A stretch of 64,000 nt of DNA from Molanna angustata (GCA_963576475.1 OY754969.1:24572318-24636317); one strand, 5' to 3'. Shown: positions 21,501-35,584, counted from the stretch's first letter. The notes: a model not told the origin generated them from the letters alone. Translations and numbers: made by a program.

Positions 21501-23185
21501 CTTACATTACCTACAATTGCAATATTGTATTATACTCGTATACAGAAACATATATGTAGAACAAGAGGTTTTGTATTGTTTTTTTTATCAACCACATCTT
21601 GCGTAGGTTCACACAAAAAGTATTTTGATACATTCACTTGGTAGTTGTCAGACCGAATTGTGAACCTCAAGTCCCTAAGGGACGCGAGCCGGTATTTCGG
21701 CGATACCGTAACCGTCTAAGTAAACCTTTACCGCTATCATCGGTAGTAGGTATTAGCGCAACCCTGCGGTGGTGGATTGCTGCCAGCATACAGAGCAGTC
21801 TCCTATGGAAGAGCCTGGAATATTATTATTACACCTTAGGGAATCAGGGATGTGTGAAGGTAACGTTACGCATAGCAACGCAGAATATGATTTTTGGCAG
21901 GTTGATTTTTCGCTTCATATTTCTGGGAAAAGAATAAATTCTTCCTTTCGCGATTTATTTTTATTCGCTGAATTGCCTCATGAGTATTTTAAAAATTTAT
22001 TAGCTGTAATACAATTTTATTGCTGAAAATTTATTCCGGATTATGACGTGTATGCTTCAGTCTTGAATACGATCCAATGAATATTTTAAACAAACAATGC
22101 TAATTCTTTTAAAAATAACCTATGTTTCTTGAACGTTTACAATTTTAAGCATCAGAATAATTTCATTTTATCAAAAATTTGATTGGAAATCGAACCCAGG
22201 ACACCATCACAATGATCAAACGACTTTGCCTAGTTGGTCGATATAATATTACAATTTATGTACCTACCTATTTCATAATTTTTAAGTAAATTTATTATGA
22301 GTTTGATTTCAAGAAATATTACCAAAGTGTATATGTAAGTATTTATTATTAAATGAACATCAAAATTGTAATATAATGAGATATAATGAGGTGTACTTTA
22401 AAAAAGTTTAATTTTACGCAAATCTATTTAGATAAAATCAATATGTTTAAGAAAATTTAACATAGGTATACTGAAAGGGTGATCGATTTTTAAATTTTTG
22501 TGTCTATCTGGGTCATCGATTTTTAATTTTCCAGTGCATCATTATTTCATAGTGACAATCTATTCCAGCACTCGATGTAGTCATCAGAGTGTACTTGATT
22601 ATATTTATCTCAGGTGATATGATTACCACCCACTTTATGAGAAGTCTGTTAAGTCGCGTAAAGCAAACTCATAAAAGATTGGTCTACCAACTTTATCCGG
22701 CAATATCATCAAGGTAGTCACCGATCCAATGCATATTTAATGCACTTTTGGTATCAAACTACGCTGCTTTTTATTTTATCTTACCTATCTCCAAGAGAGT
22801 TATTATAGGCCGAGTAAGTACCTAATAGTTAAGGGAAGTTTTATTAACTTTTGAGCATGCGGGGTAAGAATACATACTTACCTATATACTATCATACTCT
22901 GCATTTAACAAATAGGGATAGACAAACATTAACTCCATTTATTTTTCTATGATTTAACAAAGAATATTGAGCAAACACCTATTTTACAAACAAGTTCAAT
23001 TAATAATAATGACGACTGGTTTCGCCAATGTATTAATGAGGAGGTAAAGTGACGAAATATATTATATGTGGCTGGATTTGGTTTCCAGTACCTTATGTCT
23101 TTTTCCTACCTACTTACACTATCCATCTCCAAAAACCCGTAACAATAATATCATCGTCGCTCAGTAGCGGGCGCATCCTTCAATT
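21501..23185. other. unclassified stretch
   Basis: The patch at 21640-21800 is GC-rich for this window ('ggacgcgagccggtatttcggcgataccg') and open in two frames, but I recognise no protein. The remainder is AT-rich without features. Confidence 0.4.
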
Positions 23186-23263
23186 AGTATCAATCCTGCT
23201 AGAAAGAACACTGGTAACGGTGATAAAAAGCCATTAAAATAAGAAGAAGAAGAAGTATCAATC
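23186..23263 (+). mobile_element. 58-bp retroposed 3' tail with 10-bp target duplication
   Basis: The insert 23196-23253 ends in AAGAAGAAGAAG and is flanked by perfect direct repeats AGTATCAATC (23186-23195 and 23254-23263). It looks like an extremely 5'-truncated (GAA)n-tailed LINE. Confidence 0.6.
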
Positions 23264-23914
23264 TGCACTGCTTATAAGATCCGTACGCGCCTAAATACAA
23301 AACCGAACGATCATTATTCACGCGCCCGCATCGCATTCTCATCCCGCTTATAATAAAACATATCTGTCCTTGTTCAACTCAGTTAATAAGTGTTTCGGCA
23401 ACATCATCGTCATCAAAAACAGAGATAAATGTTCCAGAATCCTTCAGCATACCTACCACACTCATTCAGGCAGAAAATTTATTTCACTGTTATATCTGGT
23501 TTGAGTCATTTGCACATTGCCTCATATTAGTCTCTTCCCAATAACGGTGAAACCACGCATTAAAAAATCCATTCCAATCCATTCCTTTAAAAACTCATAA
23601 TGAACGGAGTAATATGTAAGTATCGATTCAGTAATAATCAAATTTATTTAAATACACATTACGCGTCTGCTAGACAATTTCAAAATCACCGGTTTTCATC
23701 TAACCGAAAAAATATATAGATATTTTATTTTATTTTTGATAAACACAAAATATTGCGTACAGTGTAAAATATTACATAAAAAAATAAACCAAAATCATAT
23801 TTAATAAACGTTATGTATGTATGTATAGATATTTTATTTAGATGTAAAAAAATCATGCAATTTTTTTACATCTAGTATAAACAAAAATAGTAAAAACTTG
23901 AAAAAATAACAAAT
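23264..23914. other. unclassified stretch
   Basis: No gene is seen. It is AT-rich toward 23700-23900. Confidence 0.45.
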
Positions 23915-24170
23915 TTATACAGTATTCATTATATAAAAACAACAAAAAACAAGAAAATATTCATTTGTGTTTTCAACACCTAGGCGACGAAAAGCGGCAA
24001 GACCAGATGCTTCCTTCGCACATTCTGACAAATAATTATACAGTTGAAAACCTTTGTAATACACATTATTTTGTGTAGCTGCCAGGTTAGTCTGAGGCAG
24101 TCTAAAGTCCCGCCGATATATGGTCGGGCTTCGAATGAAAACAATACACTCAGACATATGAAACAATTTA
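23915..24170 (-). pseudogene. LINE polymerase C-terminal fragment
   Basis: The frame encodes RSPTIYRRDFRLPQTNLAAT, then QNNVYYKGFQLYNYLSECAK and EASGLAAFRRL. The order 'R..DFRLP...A.QN.-YYKG-QLYN-LP' is the conserved C-terminal tail of jockey/CR1-group ORF2 proteins, downstream of the polymerase. It continues to a stop at 23915. No upstream polymerase domain is found. It is a 5'-truncated relic, related in type to 57661-57840. Confidence 0.6.
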
Positions 24171-25504
24171 AATCAGTGGTGATCCTGATCTCTATACATA
24201 TTACATACCTTTATACTAAAGGTATATAAAATATAAAATTAATATCTGTATATTTATGTTGATAATGTCTTCAATCTTACTAAACTAATGTGAAAATTCA
24301 CGCAATAAACAATGTTACTTTGAATCGATAATCGATATTCCTATAAATCCACTAGTCTTTAGAAATATTGCTTAGATTTTATATTTTTAGACTTACATAT
24401 TCTTGAATGCACGTGAAACAGAAGACCCATCTACCACGGATTTACCACCCCTAGTGTTAGGTATATGGTGTATGAGGTAGCTAATAACAAGTCGAGCGAA
24501 TAGCATATTGGCAGTAAAGATATTGCCTTGATCGCTAGTTACTTAAATGTATGGATACTGGATACACTTACAGTATAACTTTGTATCCCCATCCAGACAT
24601 GATTTTTGAAATCTGGATCTTCGGTAGATAAAGTATATTGGAAATTTAGAGATTAAGATTTGGAGATTAAATCAAACCAAATTGTTACATAAAGTAATAC
24701 TTTAACTATAATGTGATTTAAAACATTTATTACAATTTCGCTATCAACAAAAAGTTGAAAAATTTGTTAAAAAGTTATAAATTATGATCGAATAATTAAC
24801 AAAATAAATAGCATATAAATTTATTACGGAACTTACCTAATAACAGATTGATAAATCCGTAAAATGCATTTTTTTCTTTGATAGCTAAATTTTATGAAAT
24901 ATTTAAATTTTGATTAGTAAGAAACAAAGGTAATTTTTAGCTTTTCAAACCACTTTTTCTTCTTCTTACTGACTCTGTCCAAACTATTTGTTTTTGTTCT
25001 TCGACAAATATATCATTCCTTGCATACCAGCAAAGCTGATTCTTGTTTGTTTTTTGAAAAGATTTATTTATAAGATTATCAGATCAATTGATTGATCCTA
25101 GAAAAGTCACTTTCAGATTTCATCTGGATACGATACATAGCTATTTGTTAAAAATGTCTGATTTTCTTAGTTTCCTGTCGAATGTCAGATCGTTTGCTAT
25201 CCCCGCTCAGATTACTCACACTCAGACACTTTCTTCAACCAATCTCATAGAAAACTATCACCCCCTTTATTTGATCGCTCCTTCTATGATATTGTCGTCC
25301 TTATTTTCAGCTGAGTATTACCTATTGCCAACCATAATTATGTGTTCAGAATATCTTGAGTTAGTATAGGTACAAGAAATAGAAATACATAATTAGATTT
25401 AACTTTTTGGTCGTCAGTTCTTGATTGAATTCCATTGAAATTAATTAATATTTTTAATTTTATTTTTATTTATTAAAAATATTAATTAATTGAAATACAT
25501 AAGA
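24171..25504. other. AT-rich stretch without gene
   Basis: An A/T palindrome lies at about 25440-25495 ('ttaattaatatttttaa ... ttaaaaatattaattaa'). The 93-codon frame at 25088-25369 has no recognised domain. Confidence 0.5.
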
Positions 25505-26225
25505 CAGAGAGAATTAGAAGATATGATGAACGACATATGCAAATGTTTTAGAAAATTGTTCTCAAAATGAATACATCAAAAACCAAAGTTATGAGCAATG
25601 CAGAAATAGCGTCGAAGAGCATCTTGGTAGATAGAAAAGTCATCGAAAAGGTTGGTAGTTATGTTTATCTTGGTCACACTATGAAACTCTGTAAAGAAAA
25701 TCCAGAGGCAGAAATTGAAAGAAGAGGTCTAGTATGAGCCGCCTTTGATAAACTCTCTTACATCCTCAAGTATCCGAAGTACGCCAATTATCTTAAAAAT
25801 AAAGTTTTTAACGCTTGCGTTCTCTCAATACTGACGTATGGCTGTAAAACTCTTGCCTTTACTAACAAAATGCTACAAAATTTAGCAATAACACAAAGAG
25901 CCATGAAAAGGAGAATGCTGGGTTTTTTGTTAAGAGATAGAAAACTTGTGGATAAAAGAGAAAATCAAAATAGCCTACGTTGTCCAAAAGGTTGACAAGC
26001 AGAAGTGGAGCTGGGCAGGACATGTCGCCCGAACCACAGTGCTAGAATGGCGACCTAGAACGGGCAATAAAAGTGTTGGAAGGCCTGATAACAAGGTGGT
26101 CTGATGATACAAGACGATTGGCTGGAGGCGGATGGTTGCGGTCTGCCGAAGATAGGGAGCTGTGGAGGTTTCAGGGGAAGGCCTATGTCCATTACTGTAA
26201 GAAGATGGACTGAAGAAGAAGATCT
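25505..26225 (+). pseudogene. RTE-type LINE reverse transcriptase, 3' half
   Basis: The frame reads from LFSKMNTSKTKVMSNA through VGSYVYLGHTMKL, AEIERRGLV with an in-frame stop, and NKVFNACVLSILTYGCKTLA to QRAMKRRMLGFLLRDRK. After frameshifts it continues with WSWAGHVAR, TGNKSVGRP, WSDDTRRLAGGGWLRSA and 'KAYVHYC', the standard order of an RTE polymerase C-terminal region. It ends in GAAGAAGA at about 26213-26220. It lacks the catalytic YXDD segment through 5' truncation. It is a different family from the neighbour at 26381-27487. Confidence 0.8.
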
Positions 26226-26380
26226 ACTTTGTGAAACACATTACTCCAAAATTCAACTGGACATCGAAATACATAAATATTCATAATTATTATGCAATTG
26301 CACAATCCATATGCACAAAAAGTTGGACAATACAAATTTAATTAAATAGTTGAAGAATTATGGACCTTGAATTGTGTGAA

Positions 26381-27442
26381 ATTAAATCGCCCCAGCTTGG
26401 GTACAGAATGGGGAAGGAAATTGTTAATGCGATCTGCTATGCCGACGACGCTATTATAGTAGCCGAAACTAACAACGACCTACAGATAATGCTGAACAGG
26501 TTACATAGCGCCTGCAAACAATACAACATGGCAATTTCAATTGATAAGACTAAATGTATGACATTCTCAAAAACACACATAGCATGCAATCTGACTATAG
26601 ACAACAACCCAATTGAACAGATTAATACCTTTAGATACCTAGGAATTGACATAACAGAAGATGCTGACCTCTGCGAAGAAATTCAGAGCCAAGTCAATAA
26701 GGCAGCTGCAGTCTCGGGCGCCCTAAAATCCATTATTTGGAAAAATGAGGATATGGCCATTAAAAGCAAAGTGAGTATCTACAAAGCATGCGTAAGACCA
26801 GTGATGACATATGGTATAGAGGCACGAGCAGACACAGTCAGAAGCAAACAAATGTTGAGGACTTCAGAAATGAAGACATTGAGAGCTATTGCAGGCAAAA
26901 CCCTGAGAGACCGAGTGAGGAACTCCAGAATAAGGGAAGTACATACATACATACATACACATACATACATACCATCACGCCATGTCCCTTGCGGGGTAGG
27001 CAGAGAGAACCAAACGCCATATTTTTATATCCTGGCACGCATTTCTCGCCTCGTCCACATTCATGCATCGTCTCATACATGTTCGTCTGTTGCTCACACT
27101 TCTAACATTTCCGTCTTTCAGAATATCGTTCACATGGTCGTTCCATCCCTTTCTTGGGCGTCCCCGACCTCTCATTCCATTCCTTTCCGCTCTGTATATT
27201 TTCTTCGTCAGGCGTTTCTCATTCATTCTCCCCATAGGGAAGTATGTGAGGTTGACGATATCATCAGATGGAGTAGGCAGCGGAGGAGGGACTGGTATGG
27301 TCATGTCCAAAGGATGGACAGCACCAGACTTCCTCATATCGTGCTTCACAATCAGCCTCACGGAACCCGCCCTCGCGGTAGACCGCCAAAAAGATCGAAG
27401 GATAGCTGGGGGTCCACCTCGCAGGAAGAGCAGGCCTCTTAA
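26381..27442 (+). CDS. RTE-like reverse transcriptase, partial, open despite insertion
   Basis: This is the largest open frame in the window. It starts inside the polymerase with GYRMGKEIVNAICYADDAII, where YADD is the catalytic motif. It continues with MAISIDKTKCMTFSK, then INTFRYLGIDITED, VRPVMTYGIEARADTVRSKQ and GKTLRDRVRNSRIRE. After the family-X insert it resumes with DDIIRWSRQRRRDWYGHVQR, MDSTRLPHI and RPRGRPPKRSKDSW, then the stop at 27440-27442. The ATG at 26360 belongs to flanking DNA, so the true 5' part, including the endonuclease, is missing. The frame stays open through the insert by coincidence of length and phase. The protein cannot be active. Confidence 0.8.
   Translation: MKSPQLGYRMGKEIVNAICYADDAIIVAETNNDLQIMLNRLHSACKQYNMAISIDKTKCMTFSKTHIACNLTIDNNPIEQINTFRYLGIDITEDADLCEEIQSQVNKAAAVSGALKSIIWKNEDMAIKSKVSIYKACVRPVMTYGIEARADTVRSKQMLRTSEMKTLRAIAGKTLRDRVRNSRIREVHTYIHTHTYIPSRHVPCGVGRENQTPYFYILARISRLVHIHASSHTCSSVAHTSNISVFQNIVHMVVPSLSWASPTSHSIPFRSVYFLRQAFLIHSPHREVCEVDDIIRWSRQRRRDWYGHVQRMDSTRLPHIVLHNQPHGTRPRGRPPKRSKDSWGSTSQEEQAS
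26933..27244 (-). mobile_element. LINE family X insertion nested in the RTE-like element
   Basis: The insert 26942-27235 lies between direct repeats AGGGAAGTA (26933-26941 and 27236-27244). On the minus strand it encodes MGRMNEKRLTKKIYRAERNG, MRGRGRPRKGWNDHVNDILK, RRTCMRRCMNVDEARNACQD and WRLVLSAYPARDMA, then a stop. A GTGATGGTATGTATG string and an (ATGT)n tail follow. Only the C-terminus is present, so it is 5' truncated. It is the cleanest of four copies. Confidence 0.8.
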
Positions 27443-27499
27443 AAAACAGAGCTGAAGGTCTATTTAAAAGGAGAAGAAGAAGAAGAAGAATTGTGTGAA

Positions 27500-28009
27500 T
27501 TGTTGGCGATAACATTAAACCTCGCAAAATACCTACATTTTTTTCAATTTTCTATGATTTTGACAGATTTTCCGCCGATTTGAACGATCTCAAAACATGG
27601 TTAGATGAATGTACGCATGCCATGAAAATAAAATTCAAATAATATGCCTATGGGAAACATATTGACGCTGAAAAGGTAAAATGACTACAATGCCATTTTT
27701 TTAGAAAGTCTTAATACCTTCATAATAATAAAAAATGCTTTAATATTTTTAGAATTCTCTGTATTTATTGTTTTTTCTCGGTGTAGAATATTTTATTTAC
27801 CTATTTTTTATTAAGTATTTGGCCGCTTATATCACAATAAGGAAAAATGTAACATTTGCTATTAATAATAAAGAAGAAAAAATAATAATAGGTAATGAAA
27901 TAAAAGTTGTGCAGGGTCAAGTTTCCTGCTTTTCAAATATAAAAGTCCAGATTCTTCATGTAATTAATCGCTTCGTCGCGTTGGTAAGTACAAAAAAGTC
28001 ATTTTGGTC
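27500..28009. other. unclassified stretch
   Basis: AT-rich with no recognised feature. Part of it lies in a plus-strand frame that reads antisense into the adjacent LINE relic. Confidence 0.45.
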
Positions 28010-28575
28010 ATCACTATACAGGCCGTTCTCACACTCTGCGACTTTATGTCTGTCTGTTAGCTTCGCAGTCATATCTAAGGGACTCTTGCCATCCACATTT
28101 GAAGGCAAAATCAGCGCGCCTGCCATGGCCATTTCGGTTTCTGTTTAACGCCGACTAGATCCTTCTCGGTTGATCGAAGCCAGGCGGCATGTCCGTGATG
28201 CAGTGTAGGGAGTTCGATAAAGATTCACCCGTAATTTTTTTCCGCTCAATGATCCATGCTTCCATAATCTTGTATACATTTTTGTGCATGGATAAGTTAG
28301 AAGCTGTTCAAATTATAAGGTTTCTGGATTGAAGCCCGTTTCTCTGCAAGAGGTGGTTAATATCTGTGTTGGCTGGCATTGCAATGTTTTGGAGGAGTTT
28401 ATTGTATTCCTTGGTTAGTGATTTCAGCCATCGAAGGTTGGATGGCGGTATGCGATGATAGGCAACCAATGCATAGGCGTAGATCTTATAGTTCCCGTAC
28501 GCATGGTGTAATTTATTAGAGAATCCACCTGACCAGTGTTGGCACTGTTAACCCATACGAGAGATGCGTCCGTTT
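28010..28575 (-). pseudogene. LINE polymerase thumb and C-terminal region, degenerate
   Basis: The minus strand encodes NTGQVDSLINYTMRTGTIRS and TPMHWLPIIAYRIPPSNLRW, then LKSLTKEYNKLLQN, then PPGFDQPRRI, LNRNRNGHGRRADFAFKCG and remains of a Cys-containing tail. Order and spacing fit the C-terminal part of insect LINE ORF2 proteins ('..TPTHWLP.L..I.PP.LRR' then 'PPGF.LPR..W..LNR.R..HG'). Stops and frameshifts are present. I saw no tail or TSD. Confidence 0.65.
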
Positions 28576-30200
28576 CACATATAGGTTTTGAAATATTTGA
28601 TTACATCAAAAGAGATTTTCTTTACATTTGAAGAGAAATACACTACTGCGAAGATGTTACGACTTACAAATCACTTCGAAACATTTCAACAATTCATGCC
28701 TATCTTATTTTAGACCAATATATCGCTTCAGCCATTTCACATTTCCACCGTCTATATTATTACTGTATGGAATATACATATATTTTTCCTTCACGAACTA
28801 TTTTCTTGTGAATATAAGCTAGATTGACAAATTTTATTACCATTTTTCGCCCCATTACTCGGGTTCCTATATAGAATCACAACAAATATTTTTTTTAGAA
28901 CTGAGGAAATTCTGTGGTGTGAGAGTTTTGAAATCGGATTATCAATGACATCGTGTCACAAGATAAGAACTCACTTACTTGTGATGTATGTAAAATGAGA
29001 ATACATATTCTACGAAATTGTCTAGAGAATCCAATTATTGAGCTCATTTTAGTAGAAGATTATACTTGCATCTAAAAAAATAACAACTTCGGAGTATTTT
29101 TGAAATATTGTATTTTCTAAATAAAATGGAAAAATAATGACATTAATTTAAAATGAAATTAATAGTCGATCTTTGTATCTACATAGATACAATTTTGATG
29201 TTTCAAACGATGGATTGATAAAATTAATTTAAAAAAACCATATCTAATTACTCGCCTGTAATCTATGCAATCTGTACGACATACATGCCAAACGCTTTTA
29301 AGGAGATTTCAGATTTTGATGGATTCCTCATGTATTCCATCATAATATCTTGAGCAAATTCAAATGGGACCAATCGTAAGAAACCTCTTTTCTGCTGTTA
29401 TCCCCGAAAACGACCACTACTCAGGCTCCATAAAATCCAATCGTTGTTACCTGCAGTGATATCCTTTTACAAAAAAAAATCACCCTTAATACATGAGGTG
29501 AATTTGTCTGTCGCTGGCTATTGGTCTATCACCAAATGTAATCGATCCATATAAATATAAGTATTTCTCTTAGAATATACGTATCTATCTCTATAAAGAT
29601 ACCACCAATGAAATTTGGGGAGAGGGTCGAGCAAAAACATAAATCACACGAAAATAACGACTTTCGTTTTGGCATTTTAAAATAACTCGTCCCCTGAGAG
29701 ATTTACCTACAAATGCAAGTCAAAAGAAATTTCAAGTTTTTCTAACATTCAAATGATATAACTGCACTTCGTGACAATGCGATAATGACACACAAATTCA
29801 TGTGTACTTGCCTATATATAAAATTGTTAGAACGTGTATTTTTTGTCTTTATTCAAGTTAGTAGACTGTTTCATTTAAATATGCATTTATCATCAAATTG
29901 AGTCTTTGCTTTTTGAATAGCACTGTTCGAAGTATCTTTTAAAAACAAAATGTTCTTAAAAAACTGAAAATAAAGATTTTTTATAATAATTTTTAAAATA
30001 CTTACCAACAAAAACATGATAAAATATCAACGAAGGTCCGTATTTTTATTTATGAATTATGAGACAACGCTAATTTTCATCTATATTTTTGTTTTTTTAT
30101 CAAATGTTTTGTGTCGACCTCGAAACGATTATTTTTTTGTAAAAATGTTTGGTCATAAAACCATAACTGCATGGAAAAATATAGTATTGCATAATATATA
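28576..30200. other. AT-rich stretch without gene
   Basis: No feature recognised on either strand. Confidence 0.5.
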
Positions 30201-30735
30201 AAAAAGAGTGGGTTGTGGCCAACGCTAAACTCCTCACTAACAAGTATTCAAATTTTGTATGGAAAATTTTCATCAATTTTATGAAATGAGTTTGTTTAAT
30301 TATTTTTTTATTTAAATATGAAAGTGATGAGCCTTTTTACCTATTTGAAAATAAAAATTTCAAATTTTAATTTTCCTGAACTTGGGGTCACTTTGAAATA
30401 TTTGACAGTTAAAAAAAATGAGAAGCACTATTCATATATCCTTCAAAATCTAATGGGGTCTAAGTGAGCATTATATATACAAATTTGCAAAATTTGAATA
30501 GAATCGAATGAGTACTTTAGTCTATAATCGATAAAGTAAAATGAACACGCCGTACATAGCACACTGCACACAGCACATAGCACACACACAGATACATTGT
30601 GATGAAACTTTCAGAATACAATCTCAGCATGATACTAGTTGATAATCTGCAAAAAAATATAGCCTTAAAAATTGCGAAATCATAACTCCCCACTATATCA
30701 CCTTGTGTTAGTGAGGAGTAAAAACGCATTATACT
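30201..30735 (-). repeat. dispersed repeat M4, copy 2
   Basis: A reverse-orientation match to 46803-47370. GAGTGGGTTGTGGCC and ACTCCTCACTAACAAG lie at the left, and TTGTGTTAGTGAGGAGTAAAAA at the right. It is the shortest and cleanest M4 copy, about 530 bp. No coding. Confidence 0.65.
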
Positions 30736-31711
30736 ATCGTTATCAAATAAATGTTCGAGTCCTGCCAAGACCGAATACGTTTTATGGTTAGTGAATGAAA
30801 ATAATTTTTATTTATTATTATTTGTAGTTTTAAAAAGATTATTATTTTATTACCACATAATGAAATCTAATTTATTTCCAAAAAATATTATATATTTTTT
30901 TATAATGTATTTTTTTATTTTTAATACTGTGTGCTAGATCCAAATAAGTAAGTACATTCAACCTTCGCTATACGATGGCACATTAGACAAATGCTATTCT
31001 TATTTTTTTTATTCAATCATTCAAAAAAAAATTATCAATGCTGAGAAATGTTTTTTTTTATGTTTATACGACATTGATCATATCTATATCATCTCGTTTT
31101 TCTCCGTCGAATCTTATGAAAGAAAACTGAAAGAAATTAGAAAAAATTGGAAATGCATACGTAAATTAGATGAAGGTAAAGGGTTCCGAATGTAGCCACT
31201 TTATATGTATGACAATATGTAACCTTTACTGATACGAACGCCGTAATAGCTTATATGTCTTTATCGTTTCCGTTCTCCTTCATAAGAAAATTGCCCTTAA
31301 GTAGAGAGTGTAGGAAGGGGTGCGTTTATACGACTGTTAGACTAAGGTTTGGGGCAAGGTAGAAACGTGTGGTGCACAGGAATGGCTGATTTTCTAGTTG
31401 ACCACGTGCTGTGTCGGAACAGAGAGCCTCTCGGTACGCGATGGAAAATATTTTTACTGCCTACATTTATTGTTATGTATTTTATTTATCAAATTACACT
31501 CTAACATTGAAATGTAAAATTTTATATTAAATTGAACGAATGAAAATAACAAAATAAATCTTTTGTACCAAATGGAATTAACTCAGAATCATTAAAAATA
31601 AATTATCATTTACATTTGCACAAGTACGTATAAGTAAATGGTAATTATAGGCAATTTTATCGACTCGTTATAAATGTATTACGCGAACATTATATACAAT
31701 TCTAACTATCA
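30736..31711. other. unclassified stretch
   Basis: AT-rich. A GC-richer patch at 31190-31440 lacks any frame that I recognise. Confidence 0.45.
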
Positions 31712-33227
31712 CTAGTTGCATGTAACATATGAGATCCAAATGTCGATGGCGATAGTATGTAGGTATAGTTGAAAAATACGTACCAAACTATCAACCCTTA
31801 AATCCAAATTATTAAATATTTTAAGATATTTTGTTTTCTGTACAAAACATGTAGGTATGTATGTAAGTATAGGACAGTTTAAAGGTCAGTCTTTTTTTCC
31901 TACCCGGAATATGAAAACAACTCGATGGTATGTATGTTTGGAGATTAAGAATCAAACTATTGAGAGTCTCTGTAGATATTGTGTACTGCCACACAAATTG
32001 TATGAAACGAAATCACAATTCAATTATTAAAAAAAATATTTTAAAAAATTTTGAAATTTACAACTAAAATTTTAATATTTTTTATAGAAAATTAAATTAT
32101 TAGTTGGTATGTTTTGGCATTTTTTGATATTTAAAAAAAATGGAAATATAGATTAAAAACACAATTTTATCATAAAAAATGTTTTTATAAGAAAAAATAT
32201 TTGAGAAACTCTGGAACATTTAAAAAAAATTAATTTGAGACATTGTGTTTCTCTATATTTATACCCAAATCAGCGTTCTAGCTTATGTGGTTTTTGATAT
32301 ATATGGAAAAATAAAGTAAAAATTCATAAATTGATGATATTTTTTTATTTTTACATAGTATTATTAGACATAAAACAGCGTAAGTAACATAACAAGAATT
32401 ATAACAACAAAATATTTTAGTACATTAACAAAGTAGGTACAGTTTTACATGTAAATTTGTCAAGTTGTACGCTGTATAAAAAATATTGACATGTTGGACG
32501 CCCAACTAGGTGAACCTGTTTTAGGACGTCCGATAGGAATAGTTACTATAGTAGCAATAACCAACACAACACAACACACACATACAATAACGATTCTAAA
32601 AATAAGGTAAATTTAACAAATTTTCTGGTCCATTTAAGTTAAAAATGAAGTCAATTTATTATTTGATTCATCGTTGGTTGGCTTATATCCTATGGGTATA
32701 AGCCAAGCAATTATTGTTTCTTTTCAGCACATTGCTTGTCAACTGTTTACAGTCATCAGTCATCAGGTAGAAAATTGAACATTTTGGGGCCAAGAAATCT
32801 AAAATTAATTTCTTTATAATAGTTGACTTTTGAGAATTACGGTTGGAATAAGAATGGCTAGCAATCGGGTATTCCCGTCTATGTTTGTGAGTATGTAGGA
32901 TTATTTTGCTAATATATAGTTGTCTGACATTTAAGACTTTAAAATCAGTGAATAATACATTACTGGGATATCTGAATGGTTTATTGAGAATTATTCGTAT
33001 TATTGATTTTTGAATTTTTAAAAGTGGATCCAGAACAGTCATACTACAACCTCCCCATCCAATACATCCATACTGCATTACTGAATTGCAAAGTGCATAA
33101 TAAATTTGCCTCAAGTCTTGTGTCTAAAGGATATTTTTGGTGTTGGTAAATATAAATATGAGTTTTTTAACTTTTTACAATTATAATCTACATGTATATT
33201 CCATTTGAGAAATTTATCAATGTACTA

Positions 33228-34270
<1,043 letters not shown>

Positions 34271-35078
34271 GATGAGCGGTTTAGGAGCGCATTCAACACA
34301 TACATAGATACATACATAGATACAAACATTCAAATTTATAATATAGATATACCCAAATACTTCACACTTACGACTGAATCAATAGATTAAGGTACAATTA
34401 CACATATTTAAAATATTAGAGGATATACATTGGTGTATTTTAATCGGCTGGGGGTTTTTTGGTTGACCGGTATCAGTAGGACTGAAACAGATCACTTTAG
34501 TTTTTTCCACATTTAATGTTAGCAAATTACATTTTAACCATTCTTTTATCTCGTTTATATCCCTTTCAGCTTTCCCTTACACATTAGACCAATTGCTATC
34601 CTCATATAATAACACCGTGTCATCCGCAAAAGTAATTAAATGTCCCGTTCTTTTGCTATTGCATAGCTCGTTGATGGGTCCCAATGTACTTCCTTGCGGA
34701 ACTCCAAAATTGCAGTTCTTCACAATCACTGAAAGTATCATCGACTTTCACTTTTTGTGTTCGTCCTGTAATATACCTTTTAATCCATCTAATATTGATA
34801 CCAATATTAGATAGTCTTTTGATTAGAATTTGAATGAAACAAAACTTCGAAATTATGAGCATAAAAGTTTTGTAGGCTTAAAATTTTCTATACTTTTTGA
34901 AATTTTAGGCTCTGTTAATCAAGCGCATCAAAAGTTATAAGGGGGGGATACATATTTTTGACTTCTAAGTTGTAAATTATAGACCTGGCTATATAATTCT
35001 CTCATACGGGACTAAGATCAATACTGTTGATTCATTAAGAGAATTAAATTCTCTTAAACGAATCGACAGTTGGAATAA

Positions 35079-35584
35079 AAGTTTGTTTAAATTATAAATG
35101 ACACGTATCCCACATTATATTACGCAAAGTTCAAAATAATATTTATTTATTTATTTTGGTTTATTTGGGACAATAACAGCATTATTAACTAATATGAACA
35201 TAAAACAATGAGTAATTAATCAAGGCCAAAAAAACTGTCCACAAAGTACGTATTTACAGTTGTTTCTGTAAAAAGATCAATATTATATACTAAAAACTAA
35301 AAAAAATATATGAGTTAAAAAAAATATATGTATGAGAAAAGAAACAAGGATAATGACGGAGATGGGGGAGGAAATGTAGGAATAGAAATATAAAAGTGGA
35401 GGAATGTGAGAGGTAGAGCAACTGATCGTATATCACAGCACCTTTCATTATTAATTATGATCAAGAACAACGACATCTGACTGTACAAAATATAATCAAT
35501 TGTTGAAGTGAAAAAAAATAAGAAAAAAAAAATATAAAAAAAAAAATATATAATGAAAGAGTGAATTTTTAATAACAATTTTTA
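35079..35584. other. spacer with LINE-UTR-like and purine-rich sequence
   Basis: The block 'tttatttggtttatttgggacaataacagcatt' at 35140-35185 looks like a LINE 3' end on the minus strand. From 35290 to 35540 the plus strand is purine-rich. Confidence 0.35.

Larger units (their letters stand above)
26369..27499 (+). mobile_element. RTE-like LINE insertion with 12-bp target duplication
   Basis: The element body 26381-27487 is flanked by perfect repeats GAATTGTGTGAA (26369-26380 and 27488-27499). It is 5' truncated and ends in (AGA)n at about 27472-27487. Its open frame and intact TSD indicate a comparatively recent insertion. LINE family X later inserted at 26942-27235. Confidence 0.8.

Noticed and set aside
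21638..22026. Overlapping 99- and 85-codon frames
   Set aside because: Two frames over the same GC-richer DNA, neither resembling a known protein. Treated as non-coding.
26788..27527. Several overlapping frames of 63-130 codons on both strands
   Set aside because: They are shadow frames of the RTE-like element and of the antisense family-X insert, apart from the family-X C-terminus itself, which is annotated.
27768..28148. 126-codon plus-strand frame
   Set aside because: Its second half is antisense to a recognisable LINE polymerase relic (28010-28575), and its first half is low-complexity.
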